DNA of 64,000 nucleotides, taken from Rhizobium sp. Root274. GTDB taxonomy: Bacteria; Pseudomonadota; Alphaproteobacteria; Rhizobiales; Rhizobiaceae. The notes beneath the pieces are model-generated. The model did no database searches and was not told the DNA's origin. It worked only from the letters and a program-made list of their open reading frames with translations. Below, in pieces: positions 26,066-34,797 of this stretch. Made by a program: the position numbers and the translations under genes. Position 1 is the stretch's first letter; each line of letters opens with the position of its first letter. The DNA lies in contig NZ_LMJE01000009.1 of NCBI RefSeq assembly GCF_001429245.1, positions 124,001 through 188,000 of the forward strand, written 5' to 3'.

Positions 26066-26715
26066 AGCTTGTCCTCTTCGATTGCGACGGCACGCTGGTC
26101 GATAGTGCGGGGCTGATCCACGAGGTCATGCGCCATACCTTCCGCGACTTCAAGAAGCCCGAACCGGCCTTCGCCACCACCAAGTCGATCATCGGCCTGA
26201 CCCTCGACATCGCGATTGCCCGCATGGACGGCAAGCCGCATGCCGATGACGAGGCGGTCGCCATGGCCGCACATTATAAGGCGATCTTTGCAGAGGTGCG
26301 CCGCACCTCCGGTTTCGGTGAAACCATGTTCGAGGGCATTCGCGGAGTGCTGGACGCCCTGATCGCCCGCGACGATGTGTGGCTTGGCGCCGTCACAGGC
26401 AAATCACGCCGGGGTCTGGAAATGATTCTTGAAGGGCATGGACTAAAACCCCATTTCCTCTTCTGCCGCACAGCGGACGACTGCCCGTCAAAGCCGCATC
26501 CGGCGATGGTCAGCGAATGCTGCGACGAAGCCGGTATCGCAACCAGCGAAACCATCGTTATCGGCGACGCTGTCTATGACATGCAGATGGCGAAAGCCGC
26601 AGGTGCGACCGCCATCGGTGTCGCCTGGGGTTATGCGGCCATCGACGATCTCTGGAGGGCAGGGGCCGATGCTGTGGTTGAGCGGCCGGCCGATCTTCTG
26701 GCCTATATTCACTAG
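26062..26715 (+). CDS. HAD-IA family phosphatase (phosphoglycolate phosphatase-like)
   Basis: 217-residue haloacid dehalogenase-type hydrolase: motif I FDCDGTLVDSAG (nucleophile and acid Asp), motif II in LGAVTGKSRRGL (T), motif III lysine in DDCPSKPHPAM, motif IV in IVIGDAVYDMQMAKAAG. The cap domain lies between residues 15 and 85. Substrate not determinable; Gph-like or a general sugar phosphatase. Translationally coupled to the pseudouridine synthase gene. Confidence 0.9.
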   Translation: MKLVLFDCDGTLVDSAGLIHEVMRHTFRDFKKPEPAFATTKSIIGLTLDIAIARMDGKPHADDEAVAMAAHYKAIFAEVRRTSGFGETMFEGIRGVLDALIARDDVWLGAVTGKSRRGLEMILEGHGLKPHFLFCRTADDCPSKPHPAMVSECCDEAGIATSETIVIGDAVYDMQMAKAAGATAIGVAWGYAAIDDLWRAGADAVVERPADLLAYIH

Positions 26716-26817
26716 AGCATTTTCGGCGAAAACATAATCGCTATCAATGCTCTACCTCTTTGTTTTTACGCAATTCCGGCCACAAAACGGCTTCGCGCTT
26801 TTGCTGGAATTGCTCTA
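26713..26817. repeat. Rhizobial intergenic palindromic element with TAGAGCA ends
   Basis: A 105-bp element bounded by TAGAGCA (26713) and TGCTCTA (26811). Internally TAGAGCAT pairs with ATGCTCTA (26747-26754) and GCAATTCC (26770-26777) pairs with GGAATTGC (26806-26813), giving two hairpins. From memory, AGAGCAATTCC-containing elements of this type are scattered in rhizobial and related genomes. It begins over the last codon of the HAD gene and ends 10 bp before the next start. Confidence 0.7.
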
Positions 26818-26827
26818 GGAGCACCTC

Positions 26828-27634
26828 ATGCGCGACGAGCTCGACAAGGACATTTTCGGCACCTTTATCCCGGAGCACAGCCACGAGGATCCGGTGCGCC
26901 GCGCCCAGATCCAGATGAAACGTCCGCTGCCGAAGCGCTTCTATCAGGAGGCCGCAATTGCGGAAGGGCAGGAGGGTTTCTCAATCCTGCTCGATGGCAA
27001 GGCCGTGAAAACGCCGGCAAAGAACACCTTGACCTTGCCGACTCGCGAGGCAGCAGAACTGGTGGTGGCCGAATGGGCAGCCCAGGGCGAGCACATCAAC
27101 CCCGCCACAATGCCGATCACCAAGCTTGCCAACACGGCAATCGACGCTGTGGCCAACAGCCTCGACGAAGTGTTCGACGAGATCGTGCGTTTTGCGGGCA
27201 GTGACCTCCTCTGCTACCGGGCCGATGCCCCGAAAGAACTGATCGAGCGCCAGGCGAAAAACTGGGATCCGGTGCTCGCCTGGGCAGCGACGGCGCATCA
27301 GGCACGCTTCATCCTCGTTGAAGGCGTGATGCACCAGGAACAGCCGGCGGCCGCGATTGCAGCCTATGCGAAAGCACTCGAAGCCTATCGTGACGCGTTT
27401 CGGATCTCTTGTCTCAACGTCGTCACCACGCTGACCGGTTCGGCCGTGCTCGCGCTCGCCTTTGCAGAGGGCGCGTTCGATCTCGATACCGTCTGGACGC
27501 TTGCCCATGTCGACGAGGACTGGACCAGCGAGCATTGGGGCAGCGACGAGGAGGCCGAGGCGCGCCGCGAGTCTCGCTACGCCGAAGTCGCCGCCGCAGC
27601 TGCCCTGTTCGCCGCGCTGGATCCGGCAAGTTAA
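26828..27634 (+). CDS. ATP12-family F1-ATPase assembly chaperone
   Basis: Alphaproteobacterial homologue of mitochondrial Atp12, which chaperones the F1 alpha subunit. 268 residues; family motifs KRFYQEA, SILLDGKAVKTPAKN, LPTREAAELVVAEWAAQGEHI, ITKLANTAIDAV, SDLLCYRADAP and the C-terminal VDEDWTSEHWGSDEEA. AGGAG lies close to the ATG. The gene follows the palindromic element and precedes a lipoprotein gene. Confidence 0.95.
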   Translation: MRDELDKDIFGTFIPEHSHEDPVRRAQIQMKRPLPKRFYQEAAIAEGQEGFSILLDGKAVKTPAKNTLTLPTREAAELVVAEWAAQGEHINPATMPITKLANTAIDAVANSLDEVFDEIVRFAGSDLLCYRADAPKELIERQAKNWDPVLAWAATAHQARFILVEGVMHQEQPAAAIAAYAKALEAYRDAFRISCLNVVTTLTGSAVLALAFAEGAFDLDTVWTLAHVDEDWTSEHWGSDEEAEARRESRYAEVAAAAALFAALDPAS

Positions 27635-27693
27635 CTCGGCACTAACCATAAATGACCGATGCTCTGGCGGACAGAATCACCGCCGGAGTCGTC

Positions 27694-28521
27694 ATGTCAG
27701 CTCGCAGTCTGCGCACCGCAATCGCGTTTGGGCTCGTCCTGTGCCTGGCGTCCTGTGCGAGCATCCAGGCCCGCATGTTTCCGAGACCTCTGGTCTATTA
27801 CGTCCGCAACGTCATGGTCATCGCCGATGCGCGTCTGCCGCTGGACTTGATTGCCGGTGTGGATGCACGGGTCTCTGCCGCCATCGCCGCGACGAGGCCG
27901 CCGCAAGGGGCAGAACGGGTCGTGCTGATGGTCAAGATCGACCGTCTCGACCATGGCGAAGGCGCAAGGCGCCGGATGGAGCGCGCCCATTTCACCGTGA
28001 CAGCCACTTCCGTCGATACGGGTGAGCCCGTCGCCGAGGGGAAATATGTCGTCAACGCCCCGACCGACGATCCCCGCTTTGCCCTTGGCGCACTGGCCGA
28101 GGAAATCGCCGCCCGCATCCGGTTCGACTTTTCGCTCGCCCATCCCTTGGTCCGCAGCGTGCCCGCACCGAAGACGCTTTCCACGCGGTTGAAGACGGAT
28201 CCGGAAATGCCCTCCACGCCGACGCCTCGCGCCACGCCCTTGGTGAGTGGGCGATCCGCTCCCGCCAAACCGGCAGTCGCCGCCGCCCCAGCCGTGCCGA
28301 CGCCACCCGCAGCCCCGAAACCGGCGCCCGTTGAGATGGCAGCGCCACCGGTTCTGCCGGTTACCACGGTGGAAAAGCCCGCTTATCCGGACCAACCCGC
28401 CCTTCCAGTGTCGGAGCCGAAACCCGGCACGACGGTTGAGCAGGGAGCCAGCGGCACCGTTCGCCTCGGTGGCGGCTGCGATCCGACCGTGGCGACCGAT
28501 TGCCTCACGCCAAAGCCGTAA
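27694..28521 (+). CDS. Proline-rich lipoprotein, function unknown
   Basis: About 275 residues with a lipobox: hydrophobic AIAFGLVLCLASCAS, where LASC fits the signal peptidase II site. Residues about 40-160 form a globular part (RNVMVIADARLPLDLIAG, VVLMVKIDRLDHGEGARRR, FALGALAEEIAARI). The last 110 residues are Pro/Ala rich (TPPAAPKPAP). The ATG at 27694 has GGAG just upstream; the longer frame to 27652 would bury the signal. Probably anchored in the inner or outer membrane. The globular part resembles DUF-type stress or envelope proteins of Rhizobiales, not assigned. Confidence 0.7.
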   Translation: MSARSLRTAIAFGLVLCLASCASIQARMFPRPLVYYVRNVMVIADARLPLDLIAGVDARVSAAIAATRPPQGAERVVLMVKIDRLDHGEGARRRMERAHFTVTATSVDTGEPVAEGKYVVNAPTDDPRFALGALAEEIAARIRFDFSLAHPLVRSVPAPKTLSTRLKTDPEMPSTPTPRATPLVSGRSAPAKPAVAAAPAVPTPPAAPKPAPVEMAAPPVLPVTTVEKPAYPDQPALPVSEPKPGTTVEQGASGTVRLGGGCDPTVATDCLTPKP

Positions 28522-28609
28522 GTGGCGGGCCATGCGATCGGTCGACGCTGCTCGACCGATCGGTGTCGTCAGCGCGATTGACTTGGCGCATGGCGACGCC
28601 TAATCCTTT

Positions 28610-28955
28610 TCGCGGATGGTTTTCGGTCAGCAGACAGGCTGCCCGAAGAGCAAAAGGGAATGCGAAGGCCTGGACCCAATCAGGGCAGGCCGAACGCAGC
28701 CGACCCCGCGACTGTATTGCAGAGAGGGTCTTCCATTCCGCCCGAGGTAATCGATGGCGACGGATCGCGTGGTGCGGTCGGCCGGGGAGTGCTAAGGGTG
28801 GAAAAAGCCACTGGAGTGGCGATACGAATAGCCGGGGCAGGACGCCTCTTCGTCTACGAATCGTCCGCCTCTCGTATCGCGCCACACCCCGGGAAGGCGA
28901 GGAAGACCCGCTGGCATCCGTGCCACGACCTGCGAGCCAGGAGACCTGCCGTCCG
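28610..28955 (+). promoter_or_regulatory. Cobalamin riboswitch upstream of cobU
   Basis: Conserved blocks in order: AAAAGGGAATGCG (about 28650), the core CAGCCGACCCCGCGACTGTA (about 28697-28717), GCCACTGGAGTGGC (about 28807), CCGGGAAGGCGAGGAAGA (about 28889) and the B12 box GAGCCAGGAGACCTGCC (28934-28950). Small hairpins GGGGA/TCCCC (28977-28990) and GCGGG/CCCGC (29031-29050) follow and may be part of the expression platform. Known role: adenosylcobalamin binding lowers expression of downstream synthesis genes, here cobU-cobW-cobN and beyond. The rest of 28522-29169 has no credible ORF. Confidence 0.93.
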
Positions 28956-29169
28956 TGACGGGCATCGTGCCCACCTGGGGAGAAATCCCCGTTGCCAACA
29001 CGGAGGTTGTCTTGGCGACGTTTGAAAAATGCGGGCCTTTGAGGTCCCGCAAAGGGGCTTGGCCGTTTGTGCCGGTGGCCTGGATGACCGCGCCTTTTGC
29101 GACAGCGGGTGGTGCATGCCTTGCGCAGTCCAGAGTAGTCACGCCGTTTGCTGTTGGCGGCAGTCACCC

Positions 29170-29700
29170 ATGACGGCACCCCATTCCAGATCCATTCTTG
29201 TTCTCGGTGGCGCACGCTCGGGCAAATCGCGATTTGCCGAAGCCATGGCACGCGAGACCGGTCTTCAGCGTTTCTATCTCGCCACCGGCCGCGCCTGGGA
29301 CGACGAGATGCGGACCCGCATCGCCACGCATAAGGCGGACCGCGCCGAGGACGGCTGGTTAACCCATGAAGAGCCGCTGGACCTGATCGGTGCGCTGAAG
29401 ACGCTCGACCAGCCAGGGCGGGTCATTCTTGTCGATTGCCTGACGCTCTGGGTCACCAATCTGATGATGGAAGAGGGCCGTGACGTCGACGCTGAGGGCG
29501 TAGCGCTCGCAGCGGCACTCTCTCGCCTTCAGACAGCCGTCATCTTCGTTTCCAATGAGGTTGGCCTCGGCATCGTGCCCGAAAATAAGATGGCCCGCGC
29601 CTTCCGCGACCATGCCGGCCGCCTCCACCAATTGATTGCCGCCCATGCGGCTGAAGTCTATTTCGTTGCGGCCGGACTGCCGCTGAAAATGAAGGGTTGA
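29170..29700 (+). CDS. cobU: Adenosylcobinamide kinase / adenosylcobinamide-phosphate guanylyltransferase
   Basis: Bifunctional enzyme (CobP in aerobic-pathway naming) that phosphorylates adenosylcobinamide and attaches GMP for nucleotide-loop assembly. 176 residues; P-loop GGARSGKS at residues 13-20, the guanylyl-site histidine in [21 protein letters not shown], and [20 protein letters not shown]. The start at 29170 ([14 protein letters not shown]) is 215 bp past the riboswitch; in-frame codons further upstream to 29029 run through the leader and are not credible. Three bp before cobW. Confidence 0.95.
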   Translation: MTAPHSRSILVLGGARSGKSRFAEAMARETGLQRFYLATGRAWDDEMRTRIATHKADRAEDGWLTHEEPLDLIGALKTLDQPGRVILVDCLTLWVTNLMMEEGRDVDAEGVALAAALSRLQTAVIFVSNEVGLGIVPENKMARAFRDHAGRLHQLIAAHAAEVYFVAAGLPLKMKG

Positions 29701-29703
29701 ACC

Positions 29704-30780
29704 ATGTTGCAGCAGAAGATCCCCGCCACCGTCATCACCGGATTCCTTGGTGCCGGCAAGACCACCATCATCCGCAACATGCTGATGAACGCGGGGGGCA
29801 AAAAGATCGCGCTGATCATCAACGAATTCGGCGATCTTGGCGTTGATGGCGACGTGCTGAAAGGTTGCGGCGCCGACAATTGCACCGAGGACGACATCAT
29901 CGAACTCACCAACGGCTGCATTTGCTGCACCGTCGCTGACGACTTCGTGCCGACCATGCAGAAGCTGCTCGACCGCGACGTGAAGCCGGACCACATCGTC
30001 ATCGAAACTTCCGGGCTCGCTTTGCCGCAGCCTCTGGTCGCGGCCTTCAACTGGCCCGACATCCGGACCCGCGTGACGGTCGACGGTGTCGTCACCGTGG
30101 TCGACAGCGCAGCTGTTGCCGCAGGTCGCTTCGCCGATGACCATGACGCGGTCGCTGCCCAGCGCGCCGAGGACGACAGCGTCGACCACGAGAGCCCGAT
30201 CGAGGAGCTGTTCGAGGACCAGCTGACCTGCGCCGACCTCATTGTTCTCAACAAGACTGACCTGCTCGATGCTGCCGGCATCGCCGCCGTGCGTGCGGAA
30301 GTCACCGGACGCACCAGCCGCAAGCCCTCGATGATCGAGGCAAAGAACGGCGAGGTGCCCTCGCTCGTCCTGCTCGGCATTGGCGCTAGCACCGAAGATG
30401 ATATCGACAACCGCAAGTCTCATCACGAACTGGAGCACGAGGCGCTGCATGCCTCAGGCGAAGACCACGAGCACCATCACGATCACGACGAATTCGAAAG
30501 CTTTGTCCTGAAGCTCGGCGCCATCAAGGATCCCTCTCATTTCATTGACCAGCTGAAGCCGGTCATCACGAAGCACGACATCCTGCGCCTCAAGGGGTTC
30601 ATCGACGTGCCCGGCAAGCCGATGCGCCTCGTCATCCAAGCGGTCGGCACCCGCATCGACACCTATTTCGACCGTCCCTGGACATCGGGCGAAACGCGCG
30701 AGACGCGCATCGTCGTCATCGGCTTGCATGAATGGAATTTCGGCGCTGTCGTCGAGGACGTGCAGGCGGCGGCTGGCTGA
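29704..30780 (+). CDS. cobW: CobW GTPase (metallochaperone, cobalamin biosynthesis)
   Basis: G3E-family GTPase (358 residues) thought to deliver cobalt for the CobNST chelatase. GTPase P-loop GFLGAGKTT at residues 13-21, metal-binding CICC at about residues 72-75, LNKTDLLD near residue 181, and a His-rich stretch HEHHHDHDEFES near residue 257 before the C-terminal CobW_C domain (LKGFIDVPGKPMRLVIQAVG). Tightly placed between cobU and cobN. Confidence 0.96.
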   Translation: MLQQKIPATVITGFLGAGKTTIIRNMLMNAGGKKIALIINEFGDLGVDGDVLKGCGADNCTEDDIIELTNGCICCTVADDFVPTMQKLLDRDVKPDHIVIETSGLALPQPLVAAFNWPDIRTRVTVDGVVTVVDSAAVAAGRFADDHDAVAAQRAEDDSVDHESPIEELFEDQLTCADLIVLNKTDLLDAAGIAAVRAEVTGRTSRKPSMIEAKNGEVPSLVLLGIGASTEDDIDNRKSHHELEHEALHASGEDHEHHHDHDEFESFVLKLGAIKDPSHFIDQLKPVITKHDILRLKGFIDVPGKPMRLVIQAVGTRIDTYFDRPWTSGETRETRIVVIGLHEWNFGAVVEDVQAAAG

Positions 30781-30783
30781 TCC

Positions 30784-33700
30784 ATGCATCTGCTTCTTGC
30801 CCAGAAGGGATCGATCAGTGACGGCGACGAGGCGATTGATCTCGGCCAGACGCCGGGGGACGTGCTGTTCCTCTCGGCGGCCGACACGGAGCTTGCGGCA
30901 ATTGCCGCAGCCGTAGAGGCGAGGCGCGAGCATAGGCTAAACTGGCGGCTCGCCAGCCTGATGACGCTGAAACATCCGATGTCGGTCGATACCTATATCG
31001 AGCGCACGGCACGCCACGCGCGGCTGATCGTGGTCAGGGCGTTGGGTGGGGCGAGCTACTTTCACTATGCGCTGGAGGCCCTGCATGCCTCAGCCCGCCG
31101 CAACGGCGCGGCCATCGTCGTGCTGCCCGGTGACGACAAGCCGGACGAGGGACTGCTTCCTTTCCAGGACTGTTCGGACGGTGACCGCCAAGCGCTGTGG
31201 TCCTATCTGACCGAAGGCGGAGCTGACAATGCCGAGGCCTTCGTCTCTTATGCCGAGGCCATTCTGGCAGGATACGAGAAGCCGGAACCGGCGCGCCCGC
31301 TGCTGAAGGCCGGCATCTGGTGGCCGGGCAGGGGCGTTGTCGGGGTCGAGGAGTGGGAGAGGCTAGCGTTCCTGGCACCCCCCTCTGGCCTGCCGGCCAT
31401 CTCCCCCACGAGGGGGGAGAGCGGCATCGCGGCTGGCGGCGTGCCTCCTTCTCCCCGTTCAGGGAGAGAAGGTGCCCGAAGGGCGGATGAGGGGCAAGGC
31501 TCCGAGCAAGACCAGCCGCTCAGCCTGACCCTCTCCTTGGCTGCGGGGAGAGGGAATGTTACCCCCATCTGCTTCTACCGCGCCCTTGTCCAAAGCGGCG
31601 AAACGGCGCCCGTCGAGGCGATGGTCGAAGCCCTCAAAGCTCAGGGTCTGATCCCTCTGCCGGTCTTTGTTTCGAGCCTCAAGGACCAAGTTTCGGTCGA
31701 TACACTGCGCGCCATCTTCGCGGTTGCACCGCCAGCAGTGGTCATCAACACGACCGGTTTTGCCGTCTCGACGCCGGGGGCCGAGAAACCCTCGACGGTG
31801 CTCGATGAAACGGGTGCCGTCGTGCTGCAGGCGATCTTTTCATCTTCGCCGCGCGACACATGGGAAACCTCCAGCCAGGGCCTCAGCGCCCGCGATCTCG
31901 CAATGAGCGTCGCATTGCCGGAGGTGGATGGCCGGGTGCTGAGCCGCGCCGTGTCGTTCAAATCAATACCGCGCTTCGATGAACGGGTAGAAGCCAACCT
32001 CGTCAGCCACGAGCCCGATCCCGGCCGCATGCGCTTTGTGGCTGAACTCGCGGCGAACTGGGCAAAGCTCCGCGCGACCGAGCCCGCTGATCGCCTTGTC
32101 GCACTGGTCATGGCCAACTATCCCAATCGGGACGGACGTCTGGGCAACGGCGTTGGCTTGGATACGCCGGCCGGCACCATTGAAGTGATGCGGGCGATGT
32201 GTGGCGCAGGATATGACGTGAGCGATCTGCCTGCGGATGGCGATGCGCTCATGCAGGCATTGATGGCGGGTCCGACGAATGCAGCCCGTGACGGACGCGT
32301 AATTCGGGAACGATTTTCTCTGATCGGTTACAGAAGCTTCTTTCAAAGTCTTCCCAAAGACGTTCAACAGCGCGTCACTGCGCGCTGGGGCGCGCCGGAG
32401 GCCGACCCCTTCCATCTCGATGGTGCCTTTGCCCTGCCGCTGATGCGCTTCGGCAAGCTCATGATTGGCATCCAGCCGGCCCGTGGCTACAATATCGATC
32501 CCAAGGAAACCTACCACTCACCGGATCTCGTGCCGCCGCACGGCTATCTCGCCTTCTACGCGTTTCTGAGGCAGGAATTCGGCGCCCAGGCCATCATCCA
32601 CATGGGCAAGCATGGCAATCTCGAATGGCTGCCGGGCAAGGCACTGGCGCTGTCGGAAACCTGTTTCCCCGAAGCCGTCTTTGGGCCGCTTCCGCATCTC
32701 TATCCCTTCATCATCAACGATCCCGGCGAGGGCACCCAGGCCAAGCGCCGGGCTTCCGCCGTCATCATCGATCACCTCACGCCACCCCTGACACGGGCCG
32801 AAAGCTACGGCCCCCTCAAGGACCTGGAGGCACTGGTCGACGAATATTACGAGGCCTCTGGCGGCGATCCACGCCGGCTTGTGTTGCTCAAGAAGCAGAT
32901 CCTCGAGCTGATCGCCGATATCGGCCTCGATCAGGATGCGGGCATCGCCAAGGGCGAGGCGGAAGATCAGGCGCTGGAGAAGCTCGACGCTTATCTCTGC
33001 GACTTGAAGGAAATGCAGATCCGCGATGGGCTGCATATCTTCGGGAAGGCACCAGAGGGAAGATTGCTGACCGATCTCGTCGTCGCGCTGGCGCGGGTGC
33101 CTCGTGGTCAGGGCGAGGGTGGTGATGCGAGCCTGCAGCGGGCGATTGCTGGGGATCTCGACTTGCTTTCTCCCCTTGCGGGGGAGAGCGACCCCACTGC
33201 CAGCGGCGTGCCCGCTTCTCCCCGCTTGCGGGGAGAAGGTGCCCGGAGGGCCAATGAGGGGCAGATCTTCGATCCCCTCGACTGCGTGATGTCCGCCCCC
33301 TGGGCGGGTCCGCAACCCGAAATCCTCGCCGATCTCACCGACGCACCTTGGCGCACGGCGGGCGATACGGTTGAGCGCATCGAACTCCTTGCAGCAAAAC
33401 TCGTCGCAGGTGACCTCACGTGCCCCAAAGACTGGCCGCAAACCCGCGCCGTGCTTGCCGAAATCGACACCCGGCTGAAGCCCGCTGTCATCTCATCCGG
33501 CCCGGCCGAGCTCGAAGGCCTGCTGAAAGGCCTGTCCGGCCAGTTCGTGCCCCCCGGCCCCTCCGGCGCACCGACACGCGGTCGTCCCGACGTATTGCCG
33601 ACGGGGCGGAACTTCTACTCGGTCGACAGCCGCGCGGTACCCACGCCAGCCGCCTACGAGCTCGGCAAGAAATCGGCCGAGTTGCTGATCCAGCGATATG

Positions 33701-34797
33701 TTCAGGATCATGGCGAATGGCCGACATCCTTTGGCCTGACGGCTTGGGGAACGTCGAACATGCGCACTGGCGGCGATGACATCGCTCAGGCGCTGGCCTT
33801 GATCGGCGTCAAGCCGATCTGGGACATGGCCTCGCGCCGCGTCACCGGTTTCGAGGTGATCCCGATGGCGCTCCTCGGCCGGCCGCGTGTCGACGTGACA
33901 CTGCGCATCTCCGGCTTCTTTCGCGATGCCTTCCCCGAGCAGATTGGCCTCTTCGACAAGGCCGTTCGCACTGTTGCAGCGCTCGATGAAGACGAAGGCG
34001 ATAACCCGATTGCGGCGCGCGTGCGGATGGAGACTGCAAAACTGAAAGGCGAGGGGCTGGACGACAAGCAGGCCGCACGCCGCGCCGGTTACCGCGTTTT
34101 CGGTTCGAAACCTGGTGCCTATGGGGCTGGTCTGCAGGCACTGATTGACGAAAAGGGCTGGAGCGATCGGGCCGATCTGGCCGAAAGCTATCTCGTCTGG
34201 GGCGGCTATGCCTATGGTGCGGGCGAAGAGGGCAAGGCTGAGCGCGGTCTGTTCGAAGAGCGGCTGCGCTCGGTTCAGGCGGTGGTGCAGAACCAGGACA
34301 ACCGCGAACACGACCTGCTCGACAGTGACGATTACTACCAGTTCGAAGGCGGCATGACGGCAGCGGTCGAGCATGTCGCGGGCATCAGGCCAAAGGTCTA
34401 TCACAACGACCATTCGCGGCCGGAAAAGCCCGTCATCCGCAGCCTGGAGGAAGAGATCGGCCGTGTTGTGCGCGCCCGCGTGGTCAATCCCAAGTGGATC
34501 GAAGGCGTCATGCGCCACGGCTACAAGGGCGCTTTCGAGATCACCGCGACGGTCGACTACATGTTCGCCTTTGCCGCCACCACCGGAGCCGTTCGCGATC
34601 ACCATTTCGAGGCGGTGTATCAGGCCTTTATCCTCGATGAACGCGTGCGCGATTTCATGGCGGAGAAAAACGCCCCTGCACAGAAGGAGCTTGCCGAACG
34701 TTTGATCGAAGCGATCGAGCGCGGCTTGTGGACGCCGAAGAGCAATTCCGCCAAGTTCACGCTCGTTGAACTGGCTGAAGGAGAGCAGCATGTCTGA
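30784..34797 (+). CDS. cobN: Cobaltochelatase subunit CobN, with two repeat-derived internal insertions
   Basis: Large subunit of the ATP-dependent CobNST chelatase that inserts Co2+ into hydrogenobyrinic acid a,c-diamide. 1337 residues with VMANYPNRDGRLGNGVGLDTP, HGYLAFYAFLRQEFGAQAIIHMGKHGNLEWLPGKALAL, LPTGRNFYSVDSRAVPTPAAYELGKK and GMTAAVEHVAGI, all CobN landmarks. Two stretches, about residues 197-259 and 793-831, are encoded by palindromic repeats (DNA 31371-31560 and 33165-33277) and read as basic Pro/Gly/Arg-rich peptides with SPR-x-x-GEGARRA. The frame stays open, so the protein is probably full length with two extra loops. It overlaps the GFA gene by 8 bp. Confidence 0.95.
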   Translation: MHLLLAQKGSISDGDEAIDLGQTPGDVLFLSAADTELAAIAAAVEARREHRLNWRLASLMTLKHPMSVDTYIERTARHARLIVVRALGGASYFHYALEALHASARRNGAAIVVLPGDDKPDEGLLPFQDCSDGDRQALWSYLTEGGADNAEAFVSYAEAILAGYEKPEPARPLLKAGIWWPGRGVVGVEEWERLAFLAPPSGLPAISPTRGESGIAAGGVPPSPRSGREGARRADEGQGSEQDQPLSLTLSLAAGRGNVTPICFYRALVQSGETAPVEAMVEALKAQGLIPLPVFVSSLKDQVSVDTLRAIFAVAPPAVVINTTGFAVSTPGAEKPSTVLDETGAVVLQAIFSSSPRDTWETSSQGLSARDLAMSVALPEVDGRVLSRAVSFKSIPRFDERVEANLVSHEPDPGRMRFVAELAANWAKLRATEPADRLVALVMANYPNRDGRLGNGVGLDTPAGTIEVMRAMCGAGYDVSDLPADGDALMQALMAGPTNAARDGRVIRERFSLIGYRSFFQSLPKDVQQRVTARWGAPEADPFHLDGAFALPLMRFGKLMIGIQPARGYNIDPKETYHSPDLVPPHGYLAFYAFLRQEFGAQAIIHMGKHGNLEWLPGKALALSETCFPEAVFGPLPHLYPFIINDPGEGTQAKRRASAVIIDHLTPPLTRAESYGPLKDLEALVDEYYEASGGDPRRLVLLKKQILELIADIGLDQDAGIAKGEAEDQALEKLDAYLCDLKEMQIRDGLHIFGKAPEGRLLTDLVVALARVPRGQGEGGDASLQRAIAGDLDLLSPLAGESDPTASGVPASPRLRGEGARRANEGQIFDPLDCVMSAPWAGPQPEILADLTDAPWRTAGDTVERIELLAAKLVAGDLTCPKDWPQTRAVLAEIDTRLKPAVISSGPAELEGLLKGLSGQFVPPGPSGAPTRGRPDVLPTGRNFYSVDSRAVPTPAAYELGKKSAELLIQRYVQDHGEWPTSFGLTAWGTSNMRTGGDDIAQALALIGVKPIWDMASRRVTGFEVIPMALLGRPRVDVTLRISGFFRDAFPEQIGLFDKAVRTVAALDEDEGDNPIAARVRMETAKLKGEGLDDKQAARRAGYRVFGSKPGAYGAGLQALIDEKGWSDRADLAESYLVWGGYAYGAGEEGKAERGLFEERLRSVQAVVQNQDNREHDLLDSDDYYQFEGGMTAAVEHVAGIRPKVYHNDHSRPEKPVIRSLEEEIGRVVRARVVNPKWIEGVMRHGYKGAFEITATVDYMFAFAATTGAVRDHHFEAVYQAFILDERVRDFMAEKNAPAQKELAERLIEAIERGLWTPKSNSAKFTLVELAEGEQHV
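31378..31560 (+). repeat. Mosaic palindromic repeat inside cobN, first copy
   Basis: 31381-31420 is an A-type unit (CCTCTGGCCTGCCGGCCATC then CTCCCCCACGAGGGGGGAGA), identical at 39 of 40 positions to 39681-39720. 31448-31498 is a B-type unit (CTCCCCGTTCAGGGAGAGAA then GGTGCCCGAAGGGCGGATGA). A third inverted segment near 31533-31552 (CTCTCCTTGGCTGCGGGGAG) ends the block. The whole stretch stays in frame with cobN. Confidence 0.9.
33165..33265 (+). repeat. Mosaic palindromic repeat inside cobN, second copy
   Basis: TTCTCCCCTTGCGGGGGAGAG at 33168-33188, shown without its last base elsewhere, is followed by the B-type CTTCTCCCCGCTTGCGGGGA at 33215-33234 and GAAGGTGCCCGGAGGGCC, ending ATGAGGGGCAG near 33263. 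It encodes LLSPLAGES and then SPRLRGEGARRANEG in the cobN frame. Confidence 0.9.

Noticed and set aside
28500-29025. Overlapping ORFs in the leader before cobU, both strands
   Set aside because: They run through the cobalamin riboswitch; base pattern is explained by RNA structure, not coding.
31378-33265. cobN as a pseudogene because of repeat insertions
   Set aside because: The reading frame is open from start to stop and all CobN landmarks on both sides are intact.
33493-34791. 432-residue minus-strand ORF
   Set aside because: Antisense to the C-terminal third of cobN.
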